A DNA stretch of 64,000 nt from Pohlia nutans (GCA_022496805.1 CM040100.1:15405009-15469008), one strand, 5' to 3'. Shown: positions 1-11,740, counted from the first letter of the stretch. Program-made: numbers and translations. Notes: generated by a model not told the origin, from the letters alone.

Positions 1-910
1 GGCTCAAACCTGGAGACATACAAGGAAGGGTTCATTTTCATAGTTCCCTTAATCTCCTACTTGGCGGTTATCTATACTCGTCGCTTCGAGAAACTAAGAC
101 TACCAGTAGTTATACAGTATCATAACTCCCATCTGTAGCCTTGCAGGACTTGAGTAAATTTCTGCCTGAGAAAGGCAATAGCCACGAAGAAACCAAATAA
201 TTCAGAGACTTTACCATCAGTGTCGTCCCCATGCCTTTGTATAACCCCCGATAGCCCTCATCACGAGTAATCGTCATTAGAGCGTGAGTAATGCCCCTGT
301 AATACATTTCCTTCGTTTGCGACATTGATGCATCAAAGGAGAACAGTAAATTCAGACAAAAGCAGGGCTTTCTCAAATCCGACGGAGCATACAAACTTGT
401 GACTACAATGATAAGTCTTTACGAGCCATAACATTCGTACGAGAAGTTTGGCTCACAATGAAAGTGAATAACCCACTTGTAAGTTAAATATGAGCAGATT
501 GAACCATGCAGTGGGAATATATTAACAAAGACTCTGCAGGAGAAACCTCGAGGTGTCTTGCGATCCAAGTATATAAAAACACGTTAACATGCTTGTGAGA
601 GTCAAAGTTTTGGAAGATTCACCTGTGCGGCCAAGCGTGTGCGAACTAAATCCAGCGGGTACGTCAAGGATGCAGCTGTAATACCGGCACCTCCAACAGC
701 TAACAACCTTGTACCCATTCCAACCCCAAGGCTTTCCTGGTTGCCTTCAATGCCCATAAACTTCCTAAAGTGCTGCCAACGTGCCAGAGGAGCGAGTCAC
801 CATCTTTGCAGATAAAATTCCTCATGCGCGCAGGAATAGGAAGGATAGAGTAAAACGAAACCTCTTTTCACAATTTCCTGGGTTTTTAGTCAAGTCCTTT
901 ATGAACAAGG
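1..910 (-). pseudogene. Partial duplicate of mitochondrial carrier gene (exons 3-4 region)
   Basis: This stretch is a diverged copy of 19155-20081, inside the intact carrier gene downstream, and runs off the left edge of the window. The copy of carrier exon 4 lies at 215-316 and still reads TKEMYYRGITHALMTI and onward. Its splice acceptor has changed from GTCGCAG in the intact gene (just above 19492) to GTCGCAA, so the exon can no longer be joined. The exon 3 copy (about 629-795) has a 4-bp insertion near 773-780 that shifts the frame, and the sequence holding the exon 3 acceptor (AAAAGCTCTTTTT in the intact gene) is deleted. No carrier exons 1, 2 or 5-7 are present in the window here. I infer a segmental duplication that decayed without function. 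The rest of the copy may lie left of the window. Confidence 0.85.
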
Positions 911-1029
911 GTGGAAGTACACAACACTGGGTACGACTTTGGCAAAAATCAAGTGTATTCTGTGTGTACATTTTACTCCTCCAAGTACTAGAAGTACTTT
1001 CGGTGGATTGATCGCAACTATTCATCAAA

Positions 1030-1905
1030 AGTCAAGGAAACTCTGGATTCATGAATCTAGGATCTTATCCCAAAAATTTACCATGTACGTGGGGATCAGA
1101 TTGAATTGGATTTGAAGACAGAAGGCGGGGATAACATTGTCAAAGTACTTACTGTACCACAAGTATTTTTTTTCACCAATGGCAGCCGAAAATAAGTTAG
1201 GAAAAAACACAAAATTTTGGAGATTCAATAATTAGCCATTATGCAATAGACATATGTTATGCTTCCTATACTAGAGGATCAACGAAAATAAAGATTTTTT
1301 GGTCTTCTTTCCTCTGTAGAAAGGAATGTCCATTTGACTTCCAAATCCTAACCAATATCGCTATTATGGTCTCACTATCACCAAGAATCCTTCACATAGA
1401 AAATAATCTAGCATTGTGCAAATTATTGTGCCTTGTAGATGGTTCATTTAGCCTCCACAAAGTACTTTCCAGTTTTTTGGCAAATTTGACGTACTTTCAT
1501 TTGTCACTACGTACTTTGTAGAGGATGACTAAAGCATGTCATTGAGTTACAACCTTGTAGAAAACCTTCTTTATGGGATTACTTATTCACTTGCACTAAA
1601 GAGAAACTTAAAACTATAATTTTTGTAACAAAAAACAGTACTTGAAAATGAGTACTCCCACCAAAGTACTTTTCTAACGTACTTTTTAGGGGGGTGTAGT
1701 GTACTACCACCCACTCCTCGAGTTTTGTTTGTAAAGAATTTAGCCGCTTATGACAAGGTCTCAAAATCTCAAAATAATGAAAGTTTTGCAACCCGATACT
1801 GGAATATTTTCATCTTAGGTGAATTGAGAGAAGTTAGTAGAGCTTTTGCACGACAAGTTATTGAAAGAGGATAGTTGCATAATAAAAATGGAGTTGATCA
1901 ATGTC
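1030..1905. other. Intergenic, no gene recognised
   Basis: AT-rich sequence with several GTAC-containing runs (AAAGTACTT-like words recur from about 960 to 1690). I see no coding exon with splice signals and no clear terminal inverted repeats. Confidence 0.5.
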
Positions 1906-1908
1906 TAA

Positions 1909-2149
1909 GAGCCAAGTTCCTTGGGTGAAGTATCTCACTAAATGATAAGTTTTTAAGGAATTCGGGGGAACAAGTTCCACATTTCAAGTGAGCTTTTGAG
2001 AAAAAAAGTGGTGGAAAAGTTGTCATGAAGCATGGAAGGTTTCAAGCCCAAGACTTCATGGCAACTTCTCCCTATCCAATCAAATTTATTCATGTTTCAC
2101 TTCAAGCAAGTAAGTTCATGGAACATGTACAACTTCATGGCCAGGTATG
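1909..2149 (-). mobile_element. Truncated Harbinger-type MITE, relative of the copy at 20451-20770
   Basis: It begins GAGCCAAGTTCC after TAA and matches, in the opposite orientation, the 320-bp MITE in intron 1 of the carrier gene. Similarity stops near 2149, so the second terminal repeat is missing. The family identity rests on the complete copy. Confidence 0.7.
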
Positions 2150-2335
2150 TATAACTACAGAAATAAAATTATGATTGTAAAATTGGGGATATAACACTGC
2201 ATATGTATTACTACGGATGAAAGATTGATAAAAGTGGAGACATGTGCTTTGTAACTCAAAATATCTGACAGTACCTTAGTGACCTAAGTTAAACGTTAAT
2301 TAATTAAACCTTTACTAAACCTAAAAGTACCTTAA

Positions 2336-2915
2336 CTCCTAAGTGCCCAACCGTCCTAAAAATGGACAATATACAAAAACGAAGGGAGAAACGAAGCTAA
2401 TATCCTCATCTGTCATTGACTTTTGGCAGAGTAAAATTCTTAGTGCCAATTTTTAGGGTTGTTACGTAGGGGTTGTTGATGAAGCTTTAGAAATGTATGA
2501 GGGTGAACACATTATGCATGCCTCATATCATGATAAAATGATTCACCAAACAATATAAAAACCTTAGACAAGTTCAAAAGTGCTCTTGAAAAATCAAAGC
2601 TCTCGTAAAATTCAACAACAAAGAAATCTCCAAATATCAATACACTATGAGTATTACATTTCAACCCAACACAAAAATCTCATCTAGAGATTGTCAATAT
2701 CGTATTAGTAATCAAATAACAAAAGAATTTGGAATCTCAAGCTTCAAATTTTATTCAAAAATAATGTTGATAGCAACCATAAACCCAATGGTATGGATAG
2801 AATCTAAAATTCATAATGTACAGATTTTATTTAGACATCAAGCTCAAAATATCCTTTCTAGTTGCACTTTTTAATGGATCTTCTAAATCTGGAGAGGGGT
2901 GAAGTCCTTTAGGGG
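2336..2915. mobile_element. TTAA-flanked inverted-repeat element, copy 1
   Basis: About 580 bp flanked by TTAA at 2332-2335 and 2916-2919. Ends read CTCCTAAGTGCCC on the left and, as reverse complement, CCCCTAAAGGAC on the right. The interior resembles copies at 26509-27077 and 38742-39309, for example the segments around AATATCGTATTAGTAATCAA and GGATAGAATCTAAAATTCAT. It has no coding capacity. TTAA target site with CCC-type ends is what piggyBac-superfamily elements make; the assignment is inference. Confidence 0.75.
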
Positions 2916-2919
2916 TTAA

Positions 2920-4337
2920 TCTTACACAGCTAACCTAAAATACATAAGGCCAAATTATCAAGAAGTGGTCAGAACTTAGAAGTCCCTAAGACCGAGAAAC
3001 CCTAGAATCACATTCAAAAGCAGAGAAGCGTTGTGCTTACAAGGTTGAACATGCCATTGTTAAGTTCAAGCTCCTTGAGAAAATAGTGCACAGTCCTCAT
3101 CTCCAGCTGCACAACATAGACCCATTGAAGACTCAATAATAATGAGGAGACATAAAGAAATTTCAGGTGATATAAGATATCACCCACTTAACTTTCTTTG
3201 ACCATATTGATCGCAAAAAATGCTCCACAAATCTAGTTACATATATTCGACTATACCTGTGAATCGTAAAGTACAAGCTAGTCAGAGTGAACTCTTGCAT
3301 CCAGTTGAATGGAGTTTCATCCCTAAAGAACATCAAAACCAAAACTTCTGTTAGAAAGCTACTTTTCAAAAACATTGTGATAGAAATATACAGTAAAAAT
3401 TCATACCACAGTTTTATCGAAGCGAGCTAGAGAAACCTAAGAGAAACAATATCAGCTTAATACTACAAAGCTTGCATGATCACATCATCTTGGCAGATTC
3501 ACTGAAAAAAAATCTCATTCATGCCCAACCTACATAAGTTTTTAAAATGAGGTCACATAACGAAAAGTCTTCAGTAATGGAAGAGGAGGCTTATCACTTA
3601 GTACATGGTACAACAATAAAATAATCACCAAAAAGATGCCCAGGGTCATTGCACTACTACAGTAAAACGACACCCGGTCACTCACTATGGGAACCATGGA
3701 CAATAACAGCATCCCTAGTACCAGAGAAGCAATTCGAAAACCTTAGCTCCCTGCAAAACCAAAATGGCAATTGGTAATAACGCCCCATTCAATCCACCCA
3801 CCAAATTGCTAAAAAAAAGTTAAACAGAAAGTCCTCCATCAGCATGCCTACATTATGACATGGGAAAAGAACTTACCCAAGCTAAATTTGGAGTCCGTGA
3901 TTACATATCCATACAATTGTTCTTCCAAGGACATGCTGAACAAAAAAATTCACTGGCAAACATTAACCAAGTGCACCTTCTTTGGGAGATATAGAGAGCG
4001 AGATGTATGTGTGAGATTCAGTCACTGTCTCAAAAATTGACATATTTGGTCTCAAAAGGAGATGCAGCTCCATACCAGAAACCCTTCCCAAGAGCACACC
4101 AACTCTCCTTGGAACATTGCGTGACTTCCATGGACTCTTTCCCTCAGATAGTACATTACCATGGACATATACTAACAGTATATTACGGAAAATGAAGCCG
4201 CAACATGAAACACATTGGACTGCAATAAACAAGGCCAACATGCCAAAGAAGCTCAGAAGTGGAGTAGAACCTCTCATTCGAAGACACTTAGATTTTAAAA
4301 GACCTCCTCATAAGATTGACAAATCTAGTCGAGGACA
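2920..4337. other. Host sequence between two TTAA elements; only exon-like fragments
   Basis: No complete gene. On the minus strand there are short open segments between plausible splice sites, near 3050-3110 (LEMRTVHYFLKELELNNG), 3236-3330 (DETPFNWMQEFTLTSLYF), 3690-3760 and 3880-3935. A 104-codon frame from 4277 starts with a signal-peptide-like stretch (MRGSTPLLSFFGMLALF). Intron phases between these pieces do not agree, so they may be a decayed gene or chance. No family recognised. Confidence 0.25.
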
Positions 4338-4341
4338 TTAA

Positions 4342-4914
4342 CCCCTAAAGGACCACAACTATGTTCCTTTCCAAACACTCCAAAATATCCCTTCTCATAA
4401 AAAGACAAATAGTTTTTGATCTAAAACCTTTTTGACCGATCTAATCGTAGGATATTTCAACCAACTTGAATTTATTACAACCTAAAAAATTTCAACCGTT
4501 CACGGTTCTTCAATAGTAAGATTATAAGCTTCAAAGTTGGTTGCATTTTTTTTTTTTGGTTTGTTGCCCAAGTTTGAAACTTTCTGAAATTGCCCAAAAT
4601 GCAAAGTTTAGTCTCAGATTTGGTAAAATGAATTTGGCAGTTGCGTATATAGGGCGTTAGCTCATTGTATACAAAAATTCAGATGCATAGCTCATTGTAT
4701 GAAAATTTCAGGAGTTGCCCACAATTAGGTTTTTCACCTGTACATGATTGTATCTTTTGATCTATACATCATCTACGTACGCAAATTACCATCGCATCTT
4801 TGTTACAATGAGTAGAATCACCACAAAAAATCTCAACAATTGAGGATCAATACTCATTCCATACTAAGCTGACCGAACTTGGAAAATCACCTTTGGTCCT
4901 TTAGGGGTTAGGGG
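4342..4914. mobile_element. TTAA-flanked inverted-repeat element, copy 2
   Basis: Flanked by TTAA at 4338-4341 and 4915-4918. Left end CCCCTAAAGGACCACAAC; the right end as reverse complement reads CCCCTAACCCCTAAAGGACC, with a small duplication of the tip. 573 bp, no ORF of note. It shares its right TTAA with the next element. Confidence 0.8.
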
Positions 4915-4918
4915 TTAA

Positions 4919-5675
4919 CCTCTAAAGGACCGTAAGGCCCCCTGGGGGCTTCTGTGACTAGAAATTGACGTTTTTGGACTTGTTAGGCTTTGAAAGGCGG
5001 ATTCAACGGCAAAGTGACCCTGGTTGTTTTTCTGCACTGAATCTGTCGGTTGTTTGCGATCTGAAAATGGTGGAGTGTGCGATTTTTAGTGAATTTTTGG
5101 AGCTGTGGAAGAGTTGTCGAGGGCGGAGACGGGCTGGCGGGGCAGTAACGCTGGAGCAATCGCGCAGTACGCAGAGGTGGCTCAACTGAGTTTAGAGGAG
5201 TGTGTCATGAGCCGGTCCCATGCTCCATACCATGATCCAGACTGGGTTGGACATGGGGCAGTAAAAAAAATTTCAGTTTTTGGGCCCAATCTCATGCTTG
5301 GAGACTTGAGAGTCCCATATCTTCTTTTCTACACCTCAGAATTTGACGAAAAAAATTCCACATGAGGGTCATGATGTTCTTTACATGTGGTAAAACATTC
5401 AGATGATTTGGAGCACTTTTAAGCAATCCGATTTCAGCATAAGTACAAAGTACCCCTTGCCCGAACAATTTTCATCAATCTTCTCAACGGTGGCATTTTC
5501 TCATAAATTGTGCGATCTTGTTGATCTTCTTTTCATAAACAAGCTATGTAAGTCTTCTTTAGTTTCAACGGTGCCGATCGTGAAAATTACCCCACACTAA
5601 TAAGAAATTGAGCTTGCTACAAGAGCTAATCAAAAAAATAGGAGCTAAGCTAAAACACCCCCGGTCCTTTAGGGG
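4919..5675. mobile_element. TTAA-flanked inverted-repeat element, copy 3
   Basis: Flanked by TTAA at 4915-4918 and 5676-5679; ends CCTCTAAAGGACCGTAAGG and (reverse complement) CCCCTAAAGGACCGGGGG. The 757-bp interior differs from copies 1 and 2, so only the ends define the family. Short frames at 4965-5189 and 5105-5365 are not recognisable as genes. Confidence 0.8.
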
Positions 5676-5679
5676 TTAA

Positions 5680-6540
5680 CAGAAACTAGAGGACATTGGC
5701 CGACGGATGCTCCACATTGTCCCTATCAACACAAATAAGCAACTTTCACACCCTAACCTCGAAATGACAAAGGGGTAAGGACAAAACCTACATGTGTTAT
5801 AAAATGTTACTTCTACAACTTTGATGAAATTTGGTCCAAAAGAGAAATATAATGAGACGCACGATGTTTAGTAATCATCCGTAGAGTCAAACTTCCAAAA
5901 AATAGTATTAGATACTCATTTAATGAATTTAGAAGCACTTACATTTTAATATTCACCAAAATTACAATTTTTACTTTTACAATTGCAAATCTGATATGAT
6001 TGGTTAAAACTACACATTATATTCTAAACTCAAATAAGGCAAAAATTTCAAAGGAAAGAACATCATCACTTTCCCAAAATAGAAAGTTTTATAACACTAG
6101 GACAATATTGAGATCTTTGTCTTTGAAAAATTCCTTAATGAACCTCAATATTGCAAATGCAGGGCATCAAACAACACTAGAACATGATCTCTACCCCCCA
6201 TTTGGACAAAAAATCAAAACTTGTAAAATGTCATTTCCAGACCATGGGCAGTCACTCGTGTTTGGGCTATGACCAGAAAATGGTTGATCGGTCACTTAGC
6301 GGTTATGGGTAAAAAATTCATACTTTGAAAATGGTCAATTGTTTAATAGATAATACTCATTTCTAAAAATTATAGTTGGAAATGCAGATGAAGCCAAATA
6401 TCATATCTTCAAACTCAGAAAAGAATATTGCATGTGCTTGCCGAAAAGCCAATTAGGTTGAACAAAAGAAAGTCCCCATATGACCTTCACAAAACTGTAA
6501 GAGAAACATTAGACCGGCCAAATTAGCTCTTTATGGATTA
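5680..6540. other. Intergenic, no gene; dispersed 90-bp repeat at its end
   Basis: AT-rich, no convincing exon. The stretch 6422-6515 (around AAGAATATTGCATGTGCTTG) is repeated near 8246-8330 and again in an EXO70 intron near 62905-62995, so it is a dispersed short repeat. Confidence 0.5.
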
Positions 6541-6543
6541 ATA

Positions 6544-7140
6544 ACCTCCCTTGACACGATGGCAACATGTAAAAAACCTGCTTGTGATCAGGAGTTGATC
6601 GAGTAGCAGCTGAAGTAAGCTCTAAATTAAGCGATTGAGATAAGGAACTCAGATCTTCTCTTCATTTCAGAGTGTCCGGCATAGCCGGTAGTATATAGAC
6701 CTCCAAGCCAACATATCTAGATCCTACAAGCTCCGGAAGAACTGCAGAGCGTTTTAGTCATTGTACGCTTATCAAAGAGGACCGGCAAACATTTCCCACG
6801 AAATTGGTTGTAGGCTGCTCCGACAATCATGTCCGTCATTTCTTATGTGCCCATCTCACCAATTGCATCCGTTCGACAAAGTCAAAATCACTGTAGAGCA
6901 TCAGAAACAGTCTACGAAAACAGCTCAGCTCAGGCATATTCTACCGTTACTGCTCACCTTGCCGTCCGACTGCTTGAGAGGCTCCCAAACCCCAGCACCT
7001 TCTTCGCCAGGGTTTGCATTTCGCACCACCACGCCTCTGAAGCCTGCGGTTGCTTGCCTGCGAGGGTCTCTGTCGGGAGCCGTTCATACTCTGCGCATCG
7101 ATCACCGGCCCCGCTGATCTGTTGATGGGTAAGATCAGCA
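6544..7140 (+). repeat. Kinase-leader repeat, A unit 1
   Basis: It begins with CCTCCCTTGACACGATGGCA and ends in a donor-like GGGTAAG at about 7126. The same unit recurs as A3 at 9233-9767 and, more diverged, as A2 at about 8300-8853, all on the strand of the kinase at 10418. The shared open frame (ISPIASVRQSQNHC and onward) is short and shows no sign of coding selection. I infer duplicated non-coding leader exons or promoters. A diverged TTAA element adjoins it directly. Confidence 0.6.
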
Positions 7141-7716
7141 TCTTGGGGACTTGTATCTCCTTCATCCCAAGTCTGTTTTCAATAAAAACTTGTTGGGATG
7201 AATTGCCCTTGAAGTCTAGTTATCATGGTAAACTTTTCATATCAATCCATGTTGTTATGAATGTTTGGGAGTCATTTAGTGCACGGGTCTAGTTTGGACA
7301 CTTTTTGCTTTTTGGTTCAAATGGGTCACTTTTCGGGCTACTTTTTGACATTGCAAGGCCATTTTAGGGCACACTAATTTTTTTCCATGAGGCTTTTTTG
7401 GTACCAATGTGTTTATATGATGATTTTGAACTACTTTATAGTTCAAAGTTTTTTCGTTTGAGTAATCTTGAAAACAAATTTCATCTCTAACTGTGTTGCT
7501 CAGAAAATTTCAGCATCGGTCCTTTTTTAGCACTAAAACACTATGATCTTGCAATCTATATGGCCAAATGACCCCAAAATTGATCCACATGATCTACAAC
7601 ATGTATATTACAAGACTGTACGGTTGAAGTTTCTATACCTCACTTACATTTAGACCTATAACACATCAAAAGCAATGATGATTTTAAGCCCCAAAAAAGG
7701 TAGGGACCCTTAGGGG
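7141..7716. mobile_element. TTAA element copy 4, left end missing
   Basis: Reverse-complement relative of the element at 24582-25403, matching from the tract CTTGTATCTCCTTCATCC to the right end CCCTTAGGGG followed by TTAA at 7717-7720. The left terminus is absent; homology starts where the kinase-leader repeat ends. Confidence 0.7.
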
Positions 7717-7720
7717 TTAA

Positions 7721-8240
7721 TATACAAACAATCACTCAAATTCAATGCTCTTAAGCATCCATATGTTTGGAGTCTCCGTCTACAAGCTTCCAAAAACTCT
7801 TAGATTGAAAAGGGTCATTTCAATTGATCATATTGGAGTTATCGTTAAAGTCACCTTGTATTTGAAAAAGATACAATGTAATTTGCTTTGGTATACTCTT
7901 ATTCATTCACTCCAAATAGTTATAAGGCATGGAAGAGCTTTGTGGTCTCTCATTGTTAAGTGTGTAAAGGCTCGGTAGTCTCAAAATTCAAGGAAAACTA
8001 GTTTAGCCATCATTATTGATGGCTAAAGTTGATTTCCATGAATTTAAGAATCACAGCGCTCTCATACACCTAATAATGAGAGACCACAATGCTCTTCCTT
8101 TTTTCATGGACTATCTAGAATGAATAAATAACAATATATTGAAAAAAATACATGGTTTCTTAAAAGATACCATGTCTTTAGAGATAACTATATTATGCAA
8201 AACATAACTCAAATAAAAATAAATTATATCATTAATCTTA
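7721..8240. other. Intergenic, no gene recognised
   Basis: AT-rich sequence. One inverted pair, around GGAAGAGCTTTGTGGTCTCT (7930) and its near complement around 8080-8100 (AGAGACCACAATGCTCTTCC), could form a hairpin with arms of about 20 bp. No exon signal. Confidence 0.4.
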
Positions 8241-8245
8241 GTAAA

Positions 8246-10140
8246 GAATATTGCATGTGCTGGCCAAAGAGAATTAGATTGGACAAATGAAAGTCCTGGG
8301 CATGTGACCTGCTCAAAATTGTAACCAACTTGCTTGTGCTTGCCAGATCAGGAATTGGAGTAACTTAGTAGCTGACTATCAAGTGGTGCAGTCAGATCAT
8401 GAAGCCATTGATTCTTTGAGAAAAAGAATGATCTTCATTTCCTTCCAAAGTGAAGTCGTAGCCAGTATAAAGCTCACAGCCACTACATCTGAGCTCCGGA
8501 ATAACTCTAAACCTTCAAACATCTCCGACGAAACTGGCTCTTACAACACTTTCACACCACTTTCATCACTTCGACAAAGTCCAATTTACTGTAGGACATC
8601 GGAAACAGTCTACGGAAACATCTCAGGCAATTTCCCTTACTGCTCACCCTGTCCTCCGACTACCTCAGAGGCTCCCAAACCCCAGCACCTTCGTCCCCAA
8701 GGTTTCATTTTCGCACCGTCACGCATCTGGAACTTGCGCTTGCTTGCCTGCGAGAAGCTGCGTCGGAGCTAGGTCCCCTGGCGGTGCCGTTCATACTCTC
8801 CACATCGATTGATCACCGGCCCAGGCGATCCGTCGACTGGTAAGGTCAGCTTTCCGTTATTGTACGGTACGATCTTGTTGAACGTAGGATCAGTTCATTT
8901 GGGCTTCACCGCTCGTCCTTGTTCTCAGAACCGCCCTTGAGTTTTGAAAGTTTGGTTGGTTGTCGGTGCTCCAGCTCAATACTTTGCGAGTGTCAGACAT
9001 TTCCGCGCCTCACTCGTTCACAGGGATTTGCATTTCGCACTACGTATGTGGTGTCTATGCTCTCTTGGTTTCTTGCGTGCTTGGGAGGAGCTGTGTCCGA
9101 GGTAGGACTGCCGGCGTTGTCGGTGATTGTCTAAAGCTGCTCACGACATCGATCACCTGCCGGATTCCTTTCAGGTAAGCTTGTTCGCTTCTTCATCTTG
9201 TTGTTCTTGCAATCCTGTTGAGCATAATAATAACCTCCCTTGACACGATGGCAACATATAACTTACATACTTCTGCTCAGGAATTGATCGAGTAGCAGCT
9301 GACTATCATCTGGCGAAGTAAGCTCACGAAGCGATCGAGATAAGGAACTGAGATCATCCCCTCCTTGCAGAGTGTCTGGCATAGCCAGTACTCAATAGAC
9401 CTCCAAGCCACCATATCTGGATCTTACAAGCTTCGGAGGAACTGCAGAACGTCATTACTTATGTGCCCATCTCACCACTTTCATCCGTTCGACAGAGTCA
9501 AAATCAGTGTAGAGCATTAGAAACAGTCCACGGAAACAGCTCAGCTCAGGCATATTCTACCGTTACTGCTCACCTTGCCGTCCGACTGCTTGAGAGGCTC
9601 CCCAACCCCAGCACGATCTTCGCCAGGGTTTGCATTTCGCACCACCACGCATCTGAAGCCTGCGCTTTCTTGCTTGTGAGGGGCTCTATCGGGAGCTAGG
9701 AACGTTGGTGTTGTCGTTCATACTATCTGCATCGATCACCGGCCCAGCTGATCCGTTGACGGGTAAGCGGCATCTCGTTGCTGTTGCGATCCTGTTGAAC
9801 GTGGAATCAATTGGGCTTCACTGCTTGTTGATCTTCTCTGGACCGCCGTTGAATTTTGAGTGTTTGGTTGGTTGTCGGTGCTGCAGCTCAATAATTTGCG
9901 ATTGTCAGACACTTCCGCCCCTCACTCCTTCGTAGGGATTTGCATTTCGCACCACGCATCTGCAGTTTATGCTCTCTTGCTCGCATCAGGAGTATACGCT
10001 CTCTTCTCTTGCTTACTTGCTTGGGAGGAGCTGTGAGGAGCTGTGTCGGAGGCACGACAGCAGGCGTTGCCGTTGATTCTCTGAAGCTGCTCACGACATT
10101 GATCACCTGACGGAATCCTTTACTGGTAAACTTGTTGGCT
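8246..10140 (+). repeat. Kinase-leader repeats: units A2, B1, A3, B2
   Basis: Two alternating unit types. A units end near 8853 (ACTGGTAAGG) and 9767 (ACGGGTAAGC) after the shared tract CATCGATCACCGGCCCA. B units run about 8872-9182 and 9790-10130. They share GTTGGTTGTCGGTGCT and CGACATCGATCACCTG and end CAGGTAAGC and CTGGTAAAC. Four of the five A/B unit ends carry a GTAAG splice donor, and a good acceptor (TTGTTCCACAG, ending near 10367) lies just before the kinase start. The likely reading is a family of duplicated 5' leader exons that can splice to the kinase coding exon. Confidence 0.6.
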
Positions 10141-10417
10141 TCTTCATCCTATCCTTTTCGTGATTCCGTTGAAGGTCAAGCATATTTCTCTTCTATAGAT
10201 GTTGAGTGTTTCACACACTTGCGTATGTTGTAAGTAGTCTATGATTGCAAAGTTGTCTCAGATTGTGCATGCAGCTCTCACTCTAATAGCGTTGGCATTA
10301 TGCTTTCCATTCCTAATATTTTTGGGGAGCAATTCCCATCCTTACATCTTGACTTTGTTCCACAGAATGATTGGCAAAGCGATTGCATTCAAGCAGTGAA
10401 GTATTCCTCAAATAGTG

Positions 10418-11740
10418 ATGGCAAGTATTAGTGGATGCTCACACAAGCTCATAGATTTGCGTTTGTCCGATCCTTCTTGTACAATGGATGAGTCAAGCAA
10501 GAAGTCGGATTTTGGCATAACGACAGGAGTGAGTGAAGACTATTATGCATCCGCGTCAACGTTGTATTTCTCAACCTTGGTGAAGGAGATCGAGCAATCC
10601 AAGGCCCACTGGAGCACGTTGGTGGATCACTCGTGTGACACGGATGAAGAAGAAGTAAACTTTGGAATGAGCAATGAGCAAGAATTCCGGGCTCTGCAAA
10701 GGCATCCCACTTGGGGTCGTTTCTTTGCAAATTTTAGTGGAGATGGGATGTCGACAGGCTTTGATTATGATTATGGTGAGTTGCTGGTTGGGAAGAAGTT
10801 TGCAGAGGGCGGCCAAGCTGAGCTCTATGAAGCCCACATCAAGTGGAATGATGCAAGGAATGTTGAGCAAGATCAAAAATTGCACACTGAATATGTGCTA
10901 AAGGTCTTCAAGGAGGGAATTCTCTTAAAACATGTGAAGTCGCAATTGCCCAAAGGGTTGCTACAATTCCATGTCGAGGATTTGAAAAATTGGATGTCTC
11001 CTACACCAAAGCTGTTTCCACAGTATTCTAGTAATGTACTTCAGGGAATATTGTTGAAGAGTGGAAGATTCGCATTCCTTATGCACAAGGAACATTTTGA
11101 TTTGCGTACTTTGATTGAGCGCAAGATGAAATTGGAGGTTTGTAGTGAAGACCATGGACCATTTTCTCAAGACGAAGCTGAATTATTGATGTATCATGTT
11201 GCTTTGGGGGTGGAATGGCTGCACAGACATGACATTGTTCACAGAGACTTGAAGGCATCAAATGTCCTAGTACAAGAATTTAAAACCAGTCTGCCCGAGT
11301 GGATTTGTTATGTGGCAGACTATGAATGCTCTGTTGGAGTTGTTGGCACGACTTTTTTTAGGGCACCCGAGATTTTGTTGGCGTGCAAAGAGCGGAAGGT
11401 GAACGAGAGGCCCGAGGTGTTTTCAAGAGCAGCAGATGTTTATAGCTACGCAATGACTTGCTATGAGATCTTGACTGGGAAGCTTCCGTTTGAAGATCAT
11501 CCATTGAGTGACAACGGCTCTTTATTGATTGATCTTGTGATCAATCAGCAACTACGCCATGTGGTACCTACCTATGTTGAAGGTTGGACACGTGAACTAT
11601 TGGATGGATGTTGGCAATCTGATCCTAGCGCAAGACCTACAATTGAAGAACTATTGAATGTACTTTTAACTAATTCAACGCGTGTTCAAGAATGGGATGA
11701 TTTCTTGAAGATGGAATATGGCGAAAACTTTAAATGGTAG
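10418..11740 (+). CDS. Protein kinase, plant TKL/RLCK-like, single coding exon, DFG motif replaced
   Basis: A 440-residue protein-kinase-fold protein without membrane segment or signal peptide. The first 120 residues are an acidic, serine-rich region of unknown role. The kinase domain spans about 121-420: glycine loop GKKFAEGGQAELYEA (125-139), ATP-lysine in VLKVF (K162), catalytic loop HRDLKASN (275-282), APE at 316-318 and the DVYSYA segment at 340-345. The metal-binding DFG is DYE (301-303), keeping the aspartate but changing the next two residues. I start at ATG 10418; an in-frame stop lies at 10397-10399, and the only earlier candidate is a GTG. A second Met at 10481 is possible. The coding part has no intron, but the upstream leader probably does. 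Substrate and pathway unknown. Confidence 0.85.
   Translation: MASISGCSHKLIDLRLSDPSCTMDESSKKSDFGITTGVSEDYYASASTLYFSTLVKEIEQSKAHWSTLVDHSCDTDEEEVNFGMSNEQEFRALQRHPTWGRFFANFSGDGMSTGFDYDYGELLVGKKFAEGGQAELYEAHIKWNDARNVEQDQKLHTEYVLKVFKEGILLKHVKSQLPKGLLQFHVEDLKNWMSPTPKLFPQYSSNVLQGILLKSGRFAFLMHKEHFDLRTLIERKMKLEVCSEDHGPFSQDEAELLMYHVALGVEWLHRHDIVHRDLKASNVLVQEFKTSLPEWICYVADYECSVGVVGTTFFRAPEILLACKERKVNERPEVFSRAADVYSYAMTCYEILTGKLPFEDHPLSDNGSLLIDLVINQQLRHVVPTYVEGWTRELLDGCWQSDPSARPTIEELLNVLLTNSTRVQEWDDFLKMEYGENFKW

Noticed and set aside
3050..4277. Minus-strand exon-like pieces and a signal-peptide-like frame that might be a secreted or membrane protein gene
   Set aside because: Splice phases between successive pieces do not match and no family was recognised, so I do not call a gene.
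6829..9699. Related frames at 6829-7125 and 9463-9699 as a duplicated protein gene
   Set aside because: The similarity is at DNA level across the whole leader unit, extends outside the frames, and the third copy does not keep the frame.
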